Shown: in pieces, positions 1-5,980 of the stretch
Layout: each line of letters opens with the position of its first letter
Numbering within the stretch: position 1 is the stretch's first letter
NCBI GenBank assembly: GCA_937884015.1
Contig: CALGBV010000079.1
Span: 1-6,307, forward strand
Direction of reading: 5' to 3'
DNA from: an uncultured Bacteroidales bacterium
GTDB lineage: Bacteria > Bacteroidota > Bacteroidia > Bacteroidales > F082
DNA: 6,307 bases
Translations under genes and position numbers: made by a program
The notes under the pieces: generated by a model
What the model was told of the DNA's origin: nothing
Databases searched by the model: none
Seen by the model: the letters and a program-made list of their open reading frames with translations, nothing else

Positions 1-261
1 ATGGATGTCGCTGCCCTACACTCCGCTACGCTCGTATAGGGTAACAGAAATGAGATCTCTTCGAGGTCAAGCGGGGTCGAAAAGTATATAATTGCCTTTT
101 TAAAACATGAATTACCATGAATTATCCACGAATTGCCTATAGTTATGAAAAAGTGCCAAAGTCAGGTAATTCCTTTTTATCTTTCATTGCAACCTTGCAA
201 CCCAAATCGGTGTAGATTTTTCTTCCTAATTTTGCGATGTTAATCACAAAAATCAGGTATC
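1..261. other. Non-coding left edge with repeat-like words
   Basis: No convincing gene is visible before the SPFH gene. Positions 14-41 can form a hairpin (CCCTA 14-18 with TAGGG 37-41), enclosing a pyrimidine-rich CTCCGCTACGCTCG stretch. A perfect 8-bp palindrome, GAGATCTC, lies at 52-59. From 107 to 137 there is a three-fold imperfect tandem repeat: ATGAATTACC, ATGAATTATCC, ACGAATTGCC. Words from it (ATTATCCA, AATTGCC) recur at the 3' ends of the two long direct repeats further right, so these intergenic regions may share a repeat family. This could be the remains of an intergenic repeat element; no function can be assigned. Confidence 0.4.
227..234 (+). promoter_or_regulatory. Bacteroidota-type -7 box (TAATTTTG) upstream of the SPFH gene
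   Basis: TAATTTTG fits the Bacteroidota -7 consensus TAnnTTTG and lies 27 bp before the ATG at 262. No TTG is seen at the expected 19-21 bp upstream, so the -33 element is weak or absent. AGG at 255-257 is a modest ribosome-binding candidate. Confidence 0.45.
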
Positions 262-1266
262 ATGAAAATCGTCACCACAATTGCAGTTGCAATCATCCTT
301 TACAGCCTCATTGCAGGACTGTACAACCGTTCCATCAAAAACAAGACCAATCCGCAGAATAAGCTGCTCTTCAATTCAATCTGGCTGTTTATTCTTCCGG
401 TCATTGTCATCATTATCACCAGTTTCCTGACCATTATTCCTGCTCAGGAATGTGGCGTGGTCATTACGCCTTCGGGTGTGAAACAGAAGACCTATTACAC
501 AGGTTGGCACGCCATTCTGCCTTGGTATCGTGTCGAGACCATGGATAAGACAGAACAAGTCTATACCTGTGCTAAGCGCACCGAAGTCGGCCACAATGCC
601 CCGGATTACAGATCCTATAAGGCTGATGCCACGCAAGCCGAAACCGTGTGGACGCCAACCATCGACGGTATCAAGATGGGCTTCGACATCAGTGCCTCGT
701 GGCGCATCGACCCGGAATATGCCTGGTGGATTTACGACAATGTTTCGGAAACCGACGGCAAGGAAAACGGACGCTTCTATTGGCTGGAGGAAAACGTAAT
801 CAAGCCGAAACTGAAATCGGCACTTGCCCTGACAACGAGCAAATACACGCCTATTCAGGTATACAGCACGAGCCGTGAAGAGATTCAGGAAATCGTGTTG
901 GAAAGAATGAAGAAAGACATTGAGTCGTATCATCTTGTCCTCGACCAGATTGACATCCGCGAAGTGTACTACAACAGCGAATACGAAGGCGCCCTGAACC
1001 AGAAGAAACTGGAGGAACAGAAGGCCCTGACCCTTGCCGAAGTGACCAAACAGAAAGAGGAACTGAAGAAGCAGGCCGAGATTGAAAAGGACATCCAGAT
1101 TCTGAATGCCGAAGGTGAGGCCGAAGCCCTGAAGATAAAAGGCGCTTCCGTTTCGAGCAACCCGAAAATCGTTCAGCTTGAATGGATTGGCAAGTGGGAC
1201 GGCAAACTTCCCGAAATCATGACGGGCGAAGGACAAGGGTTCATTTTGAATCTGAATGAGAGATAA
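262..1266 (+). CDS. SPFH/prohibitin-family (band 7) membrane protein
   Basis: This 334-residue protein has two hydrophobic segments near its N-terminus (about residues 3-21 and 38-60). An SPFH/band-7 domain follows from about residue 62, starting AQECGVVITPSGV and running through FDISASWRIDP (141-151) to LDQIDIREVYYN (227-238). A charged, Glu/Lys/Gln/Ala-rich coiled coil spans about 243-295 (KKLEEQKALTLAEV, EGEAEALKIKG). The tail LPEIMTGEGQGFILNL resembles the C-terminus of prohibitin/HflC relatives. Family members form oligomeric rings that scaffold membrane microdomains and often modulate FtsH-type proteases; the partner here is unknown, and no NfeD or protease gene is adjacent. The link between the two hydrophobic segments is basic (R23, K26, K28, K34), so by the positive-inside rule it may be cytoplasmic, placing the SPFH domain outside the inner membrane. 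The ATG at 262 is preceded by AGG and a -7 box. The gene appears monocistronic, ending at a terminator-like repeat. Confidence 0.85.
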   Translation: MKIVTTIAVAIILYSLIAGLYNRSIKNKTNPQNKLLFNSIWLFILPVIVIIITSFLTIIPAQECGVVITPSGVKQKTYYTGWHAILPWYRVETMDKTEQVYTCAKRTEVGHNAPDYRSYKADATQAETVWTPTIDGIKMGFDISASWRIDPEYAWWIYDNVSETDGKENGRFYWLEENVIKPKLKSALALTTSKYTPIQVYSTSREEIQEIVLERMKKDIESYHLVLDQIDIREVYYNSEYEGALNQKKLEEQKALTLAEVTKQKEELKKQAEIEKDIQILNAEGEAEALKIKGASVSSNPKIVQLEWIGKWDGKLPEIMTGEGQGFILNLNER

Positions 1267-1278
1267 AAAGTAAATTGG

Positions 1279-1361
1279 AACACGGATTTAACGGATTCAC
1301 ACGGATGAATAATTGTGCAAACAATTCCGTGAAATCAGTTGAATCCGTGTTCGTTTTTTTT
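1279..1361 (+). terminator. Hairpin plus T8 terminator after the SPFH gene
   Basis: Nested complementary arms lie within the first direct repeat. ACGGATTCA (1291-1299) pairs with TGAATCCGT (1340-1348), CACGG (1300-1304) with CCGTG (1327-1331), and AATTGT (1311-1316) with ACAATT (1321-1326) around a GCAA tetraloop. Eight T residues follow at 1354-1361. In this copy only, AACACGGAT (1279-1287) can instead pair with ATCCGTGTT (1343-1351), which brings the stem to 2 bp from the T tract. This fits an intrinsic terminator for the SPFH gene, which stops at 1266. Confidence 0.6.
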
Positions 1362-1391
1362 CTCAACGCAAATTGCCAATGATTATCCATT
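1291..1391 (+). repeat. Long direct repeat, copy 1 (left of mntA-hepT)
   Basis: This ~101-bp block recurs at 2111-2212 with only two differences that I can find: one A is missing in the run after CCGTG, and there is one G/T substitution near the 3' end. It starts ACGGATTCACACGG, contains the nested hairpin and T8, and ends in ATTATCCATT. The copies are 820 bp apart and bracket the toxin-antitoxin pair. Palindromic intergenic elements rich in CACGGATT words are my best description; I cannot name a family from the sequence. Confidence 0.9.
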
Positions 1392-1456
1392 AATTCGATA
1401 GCCCCCAAAAACAATATTTTTCAGCATAAAAACACGCAATATGTTTTAATTGTTTC

Positions 1457-1464
1457 TATTTTTG
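1457..1464 (+). promoter_or_regulatory. Bacteroidota-type -7 box (TATTTTTG) upstream of mntA
   Basis: TATTTTTG matches TAnnTTTG and lies 14 bp before the ATG at 1479. This implies a very short 5' leader. It is identical to the box before ileS. No clear TTG stands at the usual -33 distance, and no Shine-Dalgarno sequence is seen. Confidence 0.5.
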
Positions 1465-1478
1465 CAAAAATATCCGCT

Positions 1479-1778
1479 ATGGAAACACAATTGATGATAG
1501 ATAAAATTCAGGCTTATCTTGCCACGCAGCCAGTGCTGAAAGCATGGTTGTTTGGTTCATACGCCCGTGGCGAGCAGACTTTGGAAAGCGATGTGGATAT
1601 TTTGGTTGCGCTGGATAAGACGGCACACATCGGGTTGTTTGGATTCACTCAGATTTACCTCGATTTGCAGGATTTGTTGAACAAGGAAGTCGATTTGGTG
1701 GAAGAAGGAACCTTGAAAAGCTATGCCGTTCCTTTTGTTGAAAAAGATAAGATATTGATTTATGAGAGAGCCAATTAG
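1479..1778 (+). CDS. MntA-type minimal nucleotidyltransferase (antitoxin of a HEPN/MNT pair)
   Basis: This 99-residue single-domain protein of the DNA polymerase beta-like superfamily carries the signature GSYARG (residues 26-31). The metal-binding pair D38 and D40 (SDVDILV) follows, and a plausible third carboxylate is D72 in EVDLVEEG. These are the residues needed for nucleotidyl transfer, so the enzyme looks intact. In characterised MntA-HepT systems the MNT protein neutralises the HEPN RNase by adding AMP units to a tyrosine next to its catalytic histidine. The same activity is inferred here because the partner gene overlaps it by 17 bp and retains that tyrosine. The antitoxin is encoded first. 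The start at 1479 gives the expected short N-terminal helix before LFGSYARG, with a -7 box 14 bp upstream. Confidence 0.88.
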   Translation: METQLMIDKIQAYLATQPVLKAWLFGSYARGEQTLESDVDILVALDKTAHIGLFGFTQIYLDLQDLLNKEVDLVEEGTLKSYAVPFVEKDKILIYERAN

Positions 1779-2109
1779 GGATAAAGGCAGACTGACGGAC
1801 ATTTTGGGTTCCATTGACAATGTTTTGAAATTCACGGAAGGCATGTCGCGCGATGATTTTTTCAAAAATCCCATGTGCTACTATGCCGTTATTAAAAATC
1901 TTGAAATCGTTGGCGAAGCGGCAAATTTGCTTACCAAGGAATTTCGTGAGCAGCATCCTGAAACGCCGTGGCGCATCATTATCGGGATGCGGAATATCAT
2001 TGTGCATGATTATTCAAATATCGATGATGACACGCTTTGGGATACGATCCAGAACAATTTATCTCCGTTAAGGGCGCAAATTGAGAATTATATCACGGAA
2101 TTATCATAA
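1762..2109 (+). CDS. HepT-type HEPN ribonuclease toxin (DUF86 family)
   Basis: This 115-residue helical protein has the HEPN RNase motif as RNIIVHDY (R77, N78, H82, Y84), i.e. R-N-x3-H-x-Y. R77 and H82 are the expected catalytic pair, and Y84 is at the position modified by AMPylation in studied HepT proteins. The N-terminal stretch (IRDKGRLTDILGSIDNVLKF) and the central IVGEAANLLTKEF helix are typical of DUF86/HepT. Predicted role: RNA cleavage, probably as a dimer in the cytoplasm, held in check by the upstream MntA. The start ATG at 1762 lies inside the last codons of mntA in another frame (17-bp overlap), which implies translational coupling. The product is full length for the family, with no disrupted motif. 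A terminator-like repeat begins 1 bp after the stop codon. Confidence 0.88.
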   Translation: MREPIRDKGRLTDILGSIDNVLKFTEGMSRDDFFKNPMCYYAVIKNLEIVGEAANLLTKEFREQHPETPWRIIIGMRNIIVHDYSNIDDDTLWDTIQNNLSPLRAQIENYITELS

Positions 2110-2110
2110 T

Positions 2111-2182
2111 ACGGATTCACACGGATGAATAATTGTGCAAACAATTCCGTGAAAATCAGTTGAATCCGTGTTCGTTTTTTTT
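2111..2182 (+). terminator. Hairpin plus T8 terminator after hepT
   Basis: ACGGATTCA (2111-2119) pairs with TGAATCCGT (2161-2169), CACGG (2120-2124) with CCGTG (2147-2151), and AATTGT with ACAATT around GCAA (2131-2146). T8 follows at 2175-2182. The hepT stop codon ends at 2109, so this is well placed to terminate mntA-hepT transcription. Confidence 0.6.
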
Positions 2183-2212
2183 CTCAACGCAAATTGCCAA
2201 TTATTATCCATT
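2111..2212 (+). repeat. Long direct repeat, copy 2 (right of mntA-hepT)
   Basis: Near-identical to 1291-1391 (one inserted A at 2151-2154, one G-to-T change near 2202). It starts 1 bp after the hepT stop codon. It lacks the extra 5' AACACGGATTTA found before copy 1, so the homologous block seems to begin exactly at ACGGATTCAC. Recombination between copies would excise the whole mntA-hepT pair. Confidence 0.9.
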
Positions 2213-2460
2213 GTTTTTCCCGCCCTTGGCGGGAGATGGGAAATCAGAGCCGCTCTACATTAGCGGCGACTGATTCATGAGGAGTAAGCTCCGAACTAAA
2301 TGCAGAGTAAATTTTGTCTGTGCCGTCCGAAGCGTCTGGAGGACGCAACATCTGCTTGACCATGTACGCCTCGGGCGTGCATGGCTAAGCACTGACCCAA
2401 CCCAATGCGCCTGGAGGGCGCTACCACGTCGTCCGAATAATTAATGAAACATTTTTGGTC
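2213..2460. other. Hairpin-rich non-coding intergenic region
   Basis: No credible gene is seen. Consecutive hairpins are: TCCCGCC/GGCGGGA with a CTT loop (2218-2234); AATCAG plus CCGCT pairing with AGCGG plus CTGATT (2242-2275); GGAG/CTCC (2281-2292); GCGTC-TGGAG-GACGC (2332-2346); an 11-bp stem with a TCG loop (2360-2370 with 2374-2384, one G-U), extended by GCTT/AAGC across a GA/CT internal loop (2354-2390); and GCGCC-TGGAG-GGCGC (2407-2421). The two TGGAG-loop hairpins differ by a compensated T-A to C-G change. The density suggests an intergenic repeat element or a structured RNA; which one cannot be decided here. Confidence 0.5.
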
Positions 2461-2498
2461 ATTTGCGTTTCTCTTCCTCACAAATTAATGCACTTTTC

Positions 2499-2531
2499 TT
2501 GCCCAAATCATTTGAAAAGTTCGTATTTTTG
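2499..2531 (+). promoter_or_regulatory. Probable ileS promoter (TTG ... TATTTTTG)
   Basis: TATTTTTG at 2524-2531 matches the Bacteroidota -7 consensus TAnnTTTG. A TTG at 2499-2501 is 22 bp upstream, slightly wider than the usual 19-21. The -7 box ends 26 bp before the ileS ATG at 2558, leaving a short A/T-rich leader without a Shine-Dalgarno sequence. Confidence 0.5.
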
Positions 2532-2557
2532 CCTCTTAAATTTTTTACTTCATCAAG

Positions 2558-5500
2558 ATGAAAAGTAATTATAAGGAATACAAACAGTTGAATCTCACCG
2601 AAACTGCCAACGAAATCCGCAAGTTTTGGGAGGAGAATGGGACTTTCCAAAAGAGTCTCGATAGTCGCGACAAGGATAACTCCTTTGTGTTTTTTGAAGG
2701 TCCGCCGAGTGCAAACGGTCTGCCTGGCATCCACCATGTCATGGCCCGTACCATCAAGGATATTGTCTGCCGTTACCAGACTTTGAACGGCAAGTATGTC
2801 GTCCGTAAGGCCGGTTGGGATACCCACGGTCTGCCTGTGGAACTGGGTGTCGAAAAGAAATTGGGCATCACCAAGGAAGACATTGGCAAGAAAATCAGCG
2901 TCGACGACTACAACCGCGCTTGCCGCGAGGAAGTGTTGAAATACAAGGACAGATGGGACGAACTCACCCGCATGATGGGTTATTGGGTCAACCTCGACGA
3001 TCCTTACATTACTTTCAAGAATGAATATATCGAGACCTTGTGGTTCTTGCTGAAGAAGCTCTACGACAAAGGTCTGCTTTATAAAGGCTATACCATTCAG
3101 CCTTATTCGCCGGCTGCCGGCACAGGCTTGAGTTCGCATGAACTGAACATGCCGGGCTGCTACCGCGACGTCAAGGATTTGACCTGCGTGGCCATTTTCA
3201 GCCTGAAAGCCGAACAGAGTCAATTCACAAAATTACCTTTCGGTACCGATACCGCTTTTGCCGATACAAAGGTAATCGCTTGGACAACAACGCCTTGGAC
3301 TTTGCCTTCAAATACGGCATTGTGCGTTGGTCCAAACATTGAATACAATCTCGTCAAGACCGTCAATCCGGTGAGTGGCGAACCGATTTGCGTCATCATC
3401 GGCAAACCTTTGATGGGTTCGTTCTTCCCGGCCGAAGCCGAAAAGCCAAGTTTTGAAGATTACAAAGCCGGTGACAAGAAACTGCCTTACGAAGTGCTTG
3501 GCACTTGCAAGGGTTCCGAACTCGTTGGCCTTGAATACGAACAGCTGATTCCTTGGGTCAATCCGGGCGAAGGCGCTTTCCGCGTCATTCCTGGTGATTA
3601 TGTCACCACGGAAGACGGTACGGGCATCGTTCACATTGCGCCTACATTTGGTGCCGACGATAAGCGCGTTGCCATGCAGAACGCCATTCCGCCATTGCAG
3701 ATGATTGACAAGGACGGCAAGGTCCAGCCAATGGTTGACCGCACAGGTAAATTCTTCCTTTTGGAAGACCTTGACCCTGATTTCGTCAAGAATAATGTTG
3801 ATGCTGAAGGTTATGGCCCATACGCTGGCCAGTTCGTGAAGAACGCCTACGACCCGACAAAGACCGACAAAGACAAGTCATTAGATGTCGACATCGTGGT
3901 TTGGCTGAAGGAACGCGGGAAACTCTTCAAGAGCGAAAAGCACACCCACAACTATCCGCACTGCTGGCGTACTGATAAACCTGTGCTTTATTATCCTTTG
4001 GACAGCTGGTTTATCCGCACGACTGCCGTCAAGGACCGCATGATTGAACTCAACAAGACCATTAACTGGAAGCCTGAAGCAACTGGTAGTGGCCGTTTCG
4101 GCAACTGGCTGGAAAACCTCGTCGACTGGAACCTCTCGCGTTCACGTTATTGGGGCACGCCGCTGCCAATCTGGCGCACCGAAGATGGCGCAGAGGAAAT
4201 CTGTATCGGCAGTGTCGAAGATCTCCGCGCCGAGATTGAGAAGTCAATCAAGGCCGGTTTCATGACCGAAAATCCTTATGCAAGCGAAGACTACACCAAG
4301 TTCGACTTGCACAGACCTTATATCGATGGCATTATCCTTGTTTCGCCAAGCGGCAAGAAGATGTTCCGCGAACCAGACCTGATTGACGTTTGGTTTGATA
4401 GCGGTGCCATGCCTTACGCTCAGTATCACTATATGGGCAAGGAAGGCCAGTTGGGCAAGGATGTCTTCCCGGCTGATTTCATCGCCGAAGGTGTCGACCA
4501 GACCCGCGGTTGGTTCTTCACCTTGCATGCTATCGCTACAATGGTATTTGATAGCGTAGCCTACAAGAGCGTAATCTCTAACGGCCTCGTGCTCGACAAG
4601 AACGGCAACAAGATGAGTAAGCGTCTGGGCAACGCAGTTGACCCCTTCGGTGCAATCGAGAAATATGGTATTGACCCCCTGCGTTGGTACATGATTAGCA
4701 ACTCTTCGCCTTGGGATAACCTCAAGTTTGACGAGGCAGGTGTTGTCGAGGTATCGCGCAAGTTCTTCGGTACCCTTTATAACACTTATTCGTTCTTCGC
4801 CCTGTATGCCAACGTTGATGGTTTTGATCCTGCAACTGCACAGGTCGACCTGGAGAAGCGTCCCGAGATTGACCGTTGGATAATCTCACTGCTCAATACC
4901 CTAGTGAGCGATGTGCGCCGCTATCTCGACGACTACGAGCCCACTCGCGCAGCTCGTGCTATCAGTGAGTTTGTTAACGATCATTTGAGCAACTGGTATG
5001 TGCGTTTGAACCGCAAGCGCTTCTGGGGTGGTAAACTTGAGGGTAATGACGACAAACTGGCTGCTTACCAGACCCTTTACCACTGTCTGCACACCATTTC
5101 GTTGCTCATGGCTCCCGTTTCGCCTTTCTTCAGCGACAAACTCTATCGCGACCTCACCGGCAAGGAAGAGAGCGTGCATCTGGCACTCTATCCCACTGTT
5201 GACGAGGCTGCTATCGACAAGAGACTCGAGATGCGCATGCAGGTGGCTCAGGACATCACCTCGATGGTGCTCGCGTTGCGCCGCAAGCAGAACCTCAAGG
5301 TGCGTCAGCCGCTCAAGTCTATCATGGTTCCCGTGCTCGATGACGAGCAGCGTGCTGCGGTTGAGGCTGTGGCCGACCTTATCAAGAACGAGGTGAACGT
5401 GAAGGAAATCAAGCTCGTGGGTAATGACGAAGGCGTGCTCGTGAAGCGTGTTAAGCCCGACTTCAAGAAACTTGGCCCCAAGTATGGCAAGATTATGAAA

Positions 5501-5980
5501 GCCCTTGCTGCCGAGCTTACTAGCCTGCCTCAACCCGCTATCATCGAGTTTGAGAAGAACGGAAGCATCACGCTCAATGTTGCTGGACAAGAGGCTGTGG
5601 TTGACAAGGCCGATGTTGAAATCATCAGCGAGGATATCCCCGGCTGGCTCGTTGCCAACGAGGGCGCCCTCACTGTGGCCCTTGACATTACCCTCACCGA
5701 CGAACTCCTCAACGAGGGTATGGCTCGCGAACTCGTGAACCGCATCCAGAACGTCAGGAAGGACAGCGACTTCGATGTAACCGACAAGGTCGATGTCGTC
5801 ATCTATGCCGACGGCGATGTCTTCGCTGCGATCGAGACTTCGCTCTCTGAGTACAAGGACTACCTCGCGTCCCAGACCCTCGCCCGCAGCGTGGCCCTGA
5901 AGCCCATTGCCGAGGCCTCCGCAGAAGCGGCAGAGGTCGAGTGGGATGAAACTACAGTGAAAATACTAACAACACGCTAA
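2558..5980 (+). CDS. ileS: Isoleucyl-tRNA synthetase (Bacteroidota form), codon-usage mosaic
   Basis: This 1140-residue cytoplasmic class I synthetase charges tRNA-Ile with isoleucine using ATP and edits misactivated valine. Visible landmarks, in order: PPSANGLPGIHH (49-60), where GIHH stands at the usual HxGH position, as is normal for Bacteroidota IleRS; the editing-domain motifs AWTTTPWTLPSN (241-252) and GTGIVHIAPTFGADD (354-368); DWNLSRSRYWG (523-533); DQTRGWFFT (647-655); the KMSKR loop (685-689); an anticodon-binding helical domain from about 768, including NWYVRLNRKRFW (812-823); and a C-terminal extension without a CxxC zinc finger, as in the eukaryote-like IleRS class. Length and motif order are complete. 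Codon use changes abruptly near the KMSKR coding region (see the junction entry), so the 5' and 3' parts may come from different strains. The ATG at 2558 gives the family N-terminus EYKQLNLTETANEIRKFW. A dksA-like start follows 5 bp downstream. Confidence 0.95.
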   Translation: MKSNYKEYKQLNLTETANEIRKFWEENGTFQKSLDSRDKDNSFVFFEGPPSANGLPGIHHVMARTIKDIVCRYQTLNGKYVVRKAGWDTHGLPVELGVEKKLGITKEDIGKKISVDDYNRACREEVLKYKDRWDELTRMMGYWVNLDDPYITFKNEYIETLWFLLKKLYDKGLLYKGYTIQPYSPAAGTGLSSHELNMPGCYRDVKDLTCVAIFSLKAEQSQFTKLPFGTDTAFADTKVIAWTTTPWTLPSNTALCVGPNIEYNLVKTVNPVSGEPICVIIGKPLMGSFFPAEAEKPSFEDYKAGDKKLPYEVLGTCKGSELVGLEYEQLIPWVNPGEGAFRVIPGDYVTTEDGTGIVHIAPTFGADDKRVAMQNAIPPLQMIDKDGKVQPMVDRTGKFFLLEDLDPDFVKNNVDAEGYGPYAGQFVKNAYDPTKTDKDKSLDVDIVVWLKERGKLFKSEKHTHNYPHCWRTDKPVLYYPLDSWFIRTTAVKDRMIELNKTINWKPEATGSGRFGNWLENLVDWNLSRSRYWGTPLPIWRTEDGAEEICIGSVEDLRAEIEKSIKAGFMTENPYASEDYTKFDLHRPYIDGIILVSPSGKKMFREPDLIDVWFDSGAMPYAQYHYMGKEGQLGKDVFPADFIAEGVDQTRGWFFTLHAIATMVFDSVAYKSVISNGLVLDKNGNKMSKRLGNAVDPFGAIEKYGIDPLRWYMISNSSPWDNLKFDEAGVVEVSRKFFGTLYNTYSFFALYANVDGFDPATAQVDLEKRPEIDRWIISLLNTLVSDVRRYLDDYEPTRAARAISEFVNDHLSNWYVRLNRKRFWGGKLEGNDDKLAAYQTLYHCLHTISLLMAPVSPFFSDKLYRDLTGKEESVHLALYPTVDEAAIDKRLEMRMQVAQDITSMVLALRRKQNLKVRQPLKSIMVPVLDDEQRAAVEAVADLIKNEVNVKEIKLVGNDEGVLVKRVKPDFKKLGPKYGKIMKALAAELTSLPQPAIIEFEKNGSITLNVAGQEAVVDKADVEIISEDIPGWLVANEGALTVALDITLTDELLNEGMARELVNRIQNVRKDSDFDVTDKVDVVIYADGDVFAAIETSLSEYKDYLASQTLARSVALKPIAEASAEAAEVEWDETTVKILTTR
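4490..4643. other. Inferred mosaic junction within ileS
   Basis: Before this interval none of about 40 Pro codons in ileS is CCC, and 7 of about 45 Glu codons are GAG. After it, 12 of 17 Pro codons are CCC and 26 of 34 Glu codons are GAG. The last clear 5'-style codons are CCG near 4467 and GAA at 4487; the first clear 3'-style codons are CCC at 4643 and GAG at 4658. The reading frame and protein motifs are unbroken, so the join is between homologous genes at a conserved region. It is either homologous recombination or an assembly join. Confidence 0.7.

Noticed and set aside
376..1236. 286-codon open frame on the minus strand
   Set aside because: It lies wholly antisense to the SPFH gene, whose domain, coiled coil and start signals are clear. 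The antisense product has no recognisable motif.
1291..2212. CRISPR-like repeats or an IS element around the TA pair
   Set aside because: There are only two repeats, 820 bp apart, with genes between them and no transposase, so neither a CRISPR array nor an insertion sequence is supported.
2296..2481. 61-codon minus-strand frame in the intergenic region
   Set aside because: The sequence is dominated by hairpins and has no Shine-Dalgarno or -7 signal. The frame is better explained as chance reading through a structured repeat element.
2213..2557. T-box or other leader riboswitch controlling ileS
   Set aside because: T-box control of ileS is a Firmicutes/Actinobacteria feature. I see no T-box core sequence or terminator/antiterminator pair before ileS, and the promoter-like -7 box lies downstream of the hairpins.
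2459..3223. 254-codon open frame on the minus strand over the start of ileS
   Set aside because: It is the antisense shadow of highly conserved IleRS catalytic-domain codons, with no family resemblance of its own.
4901..5590. 229-codon open frame on the minus strand within the 3' part of ileS
   Set aside because: This is an antisense shadow produced by the GAG/CTC-rich codon style of this half of ileS.
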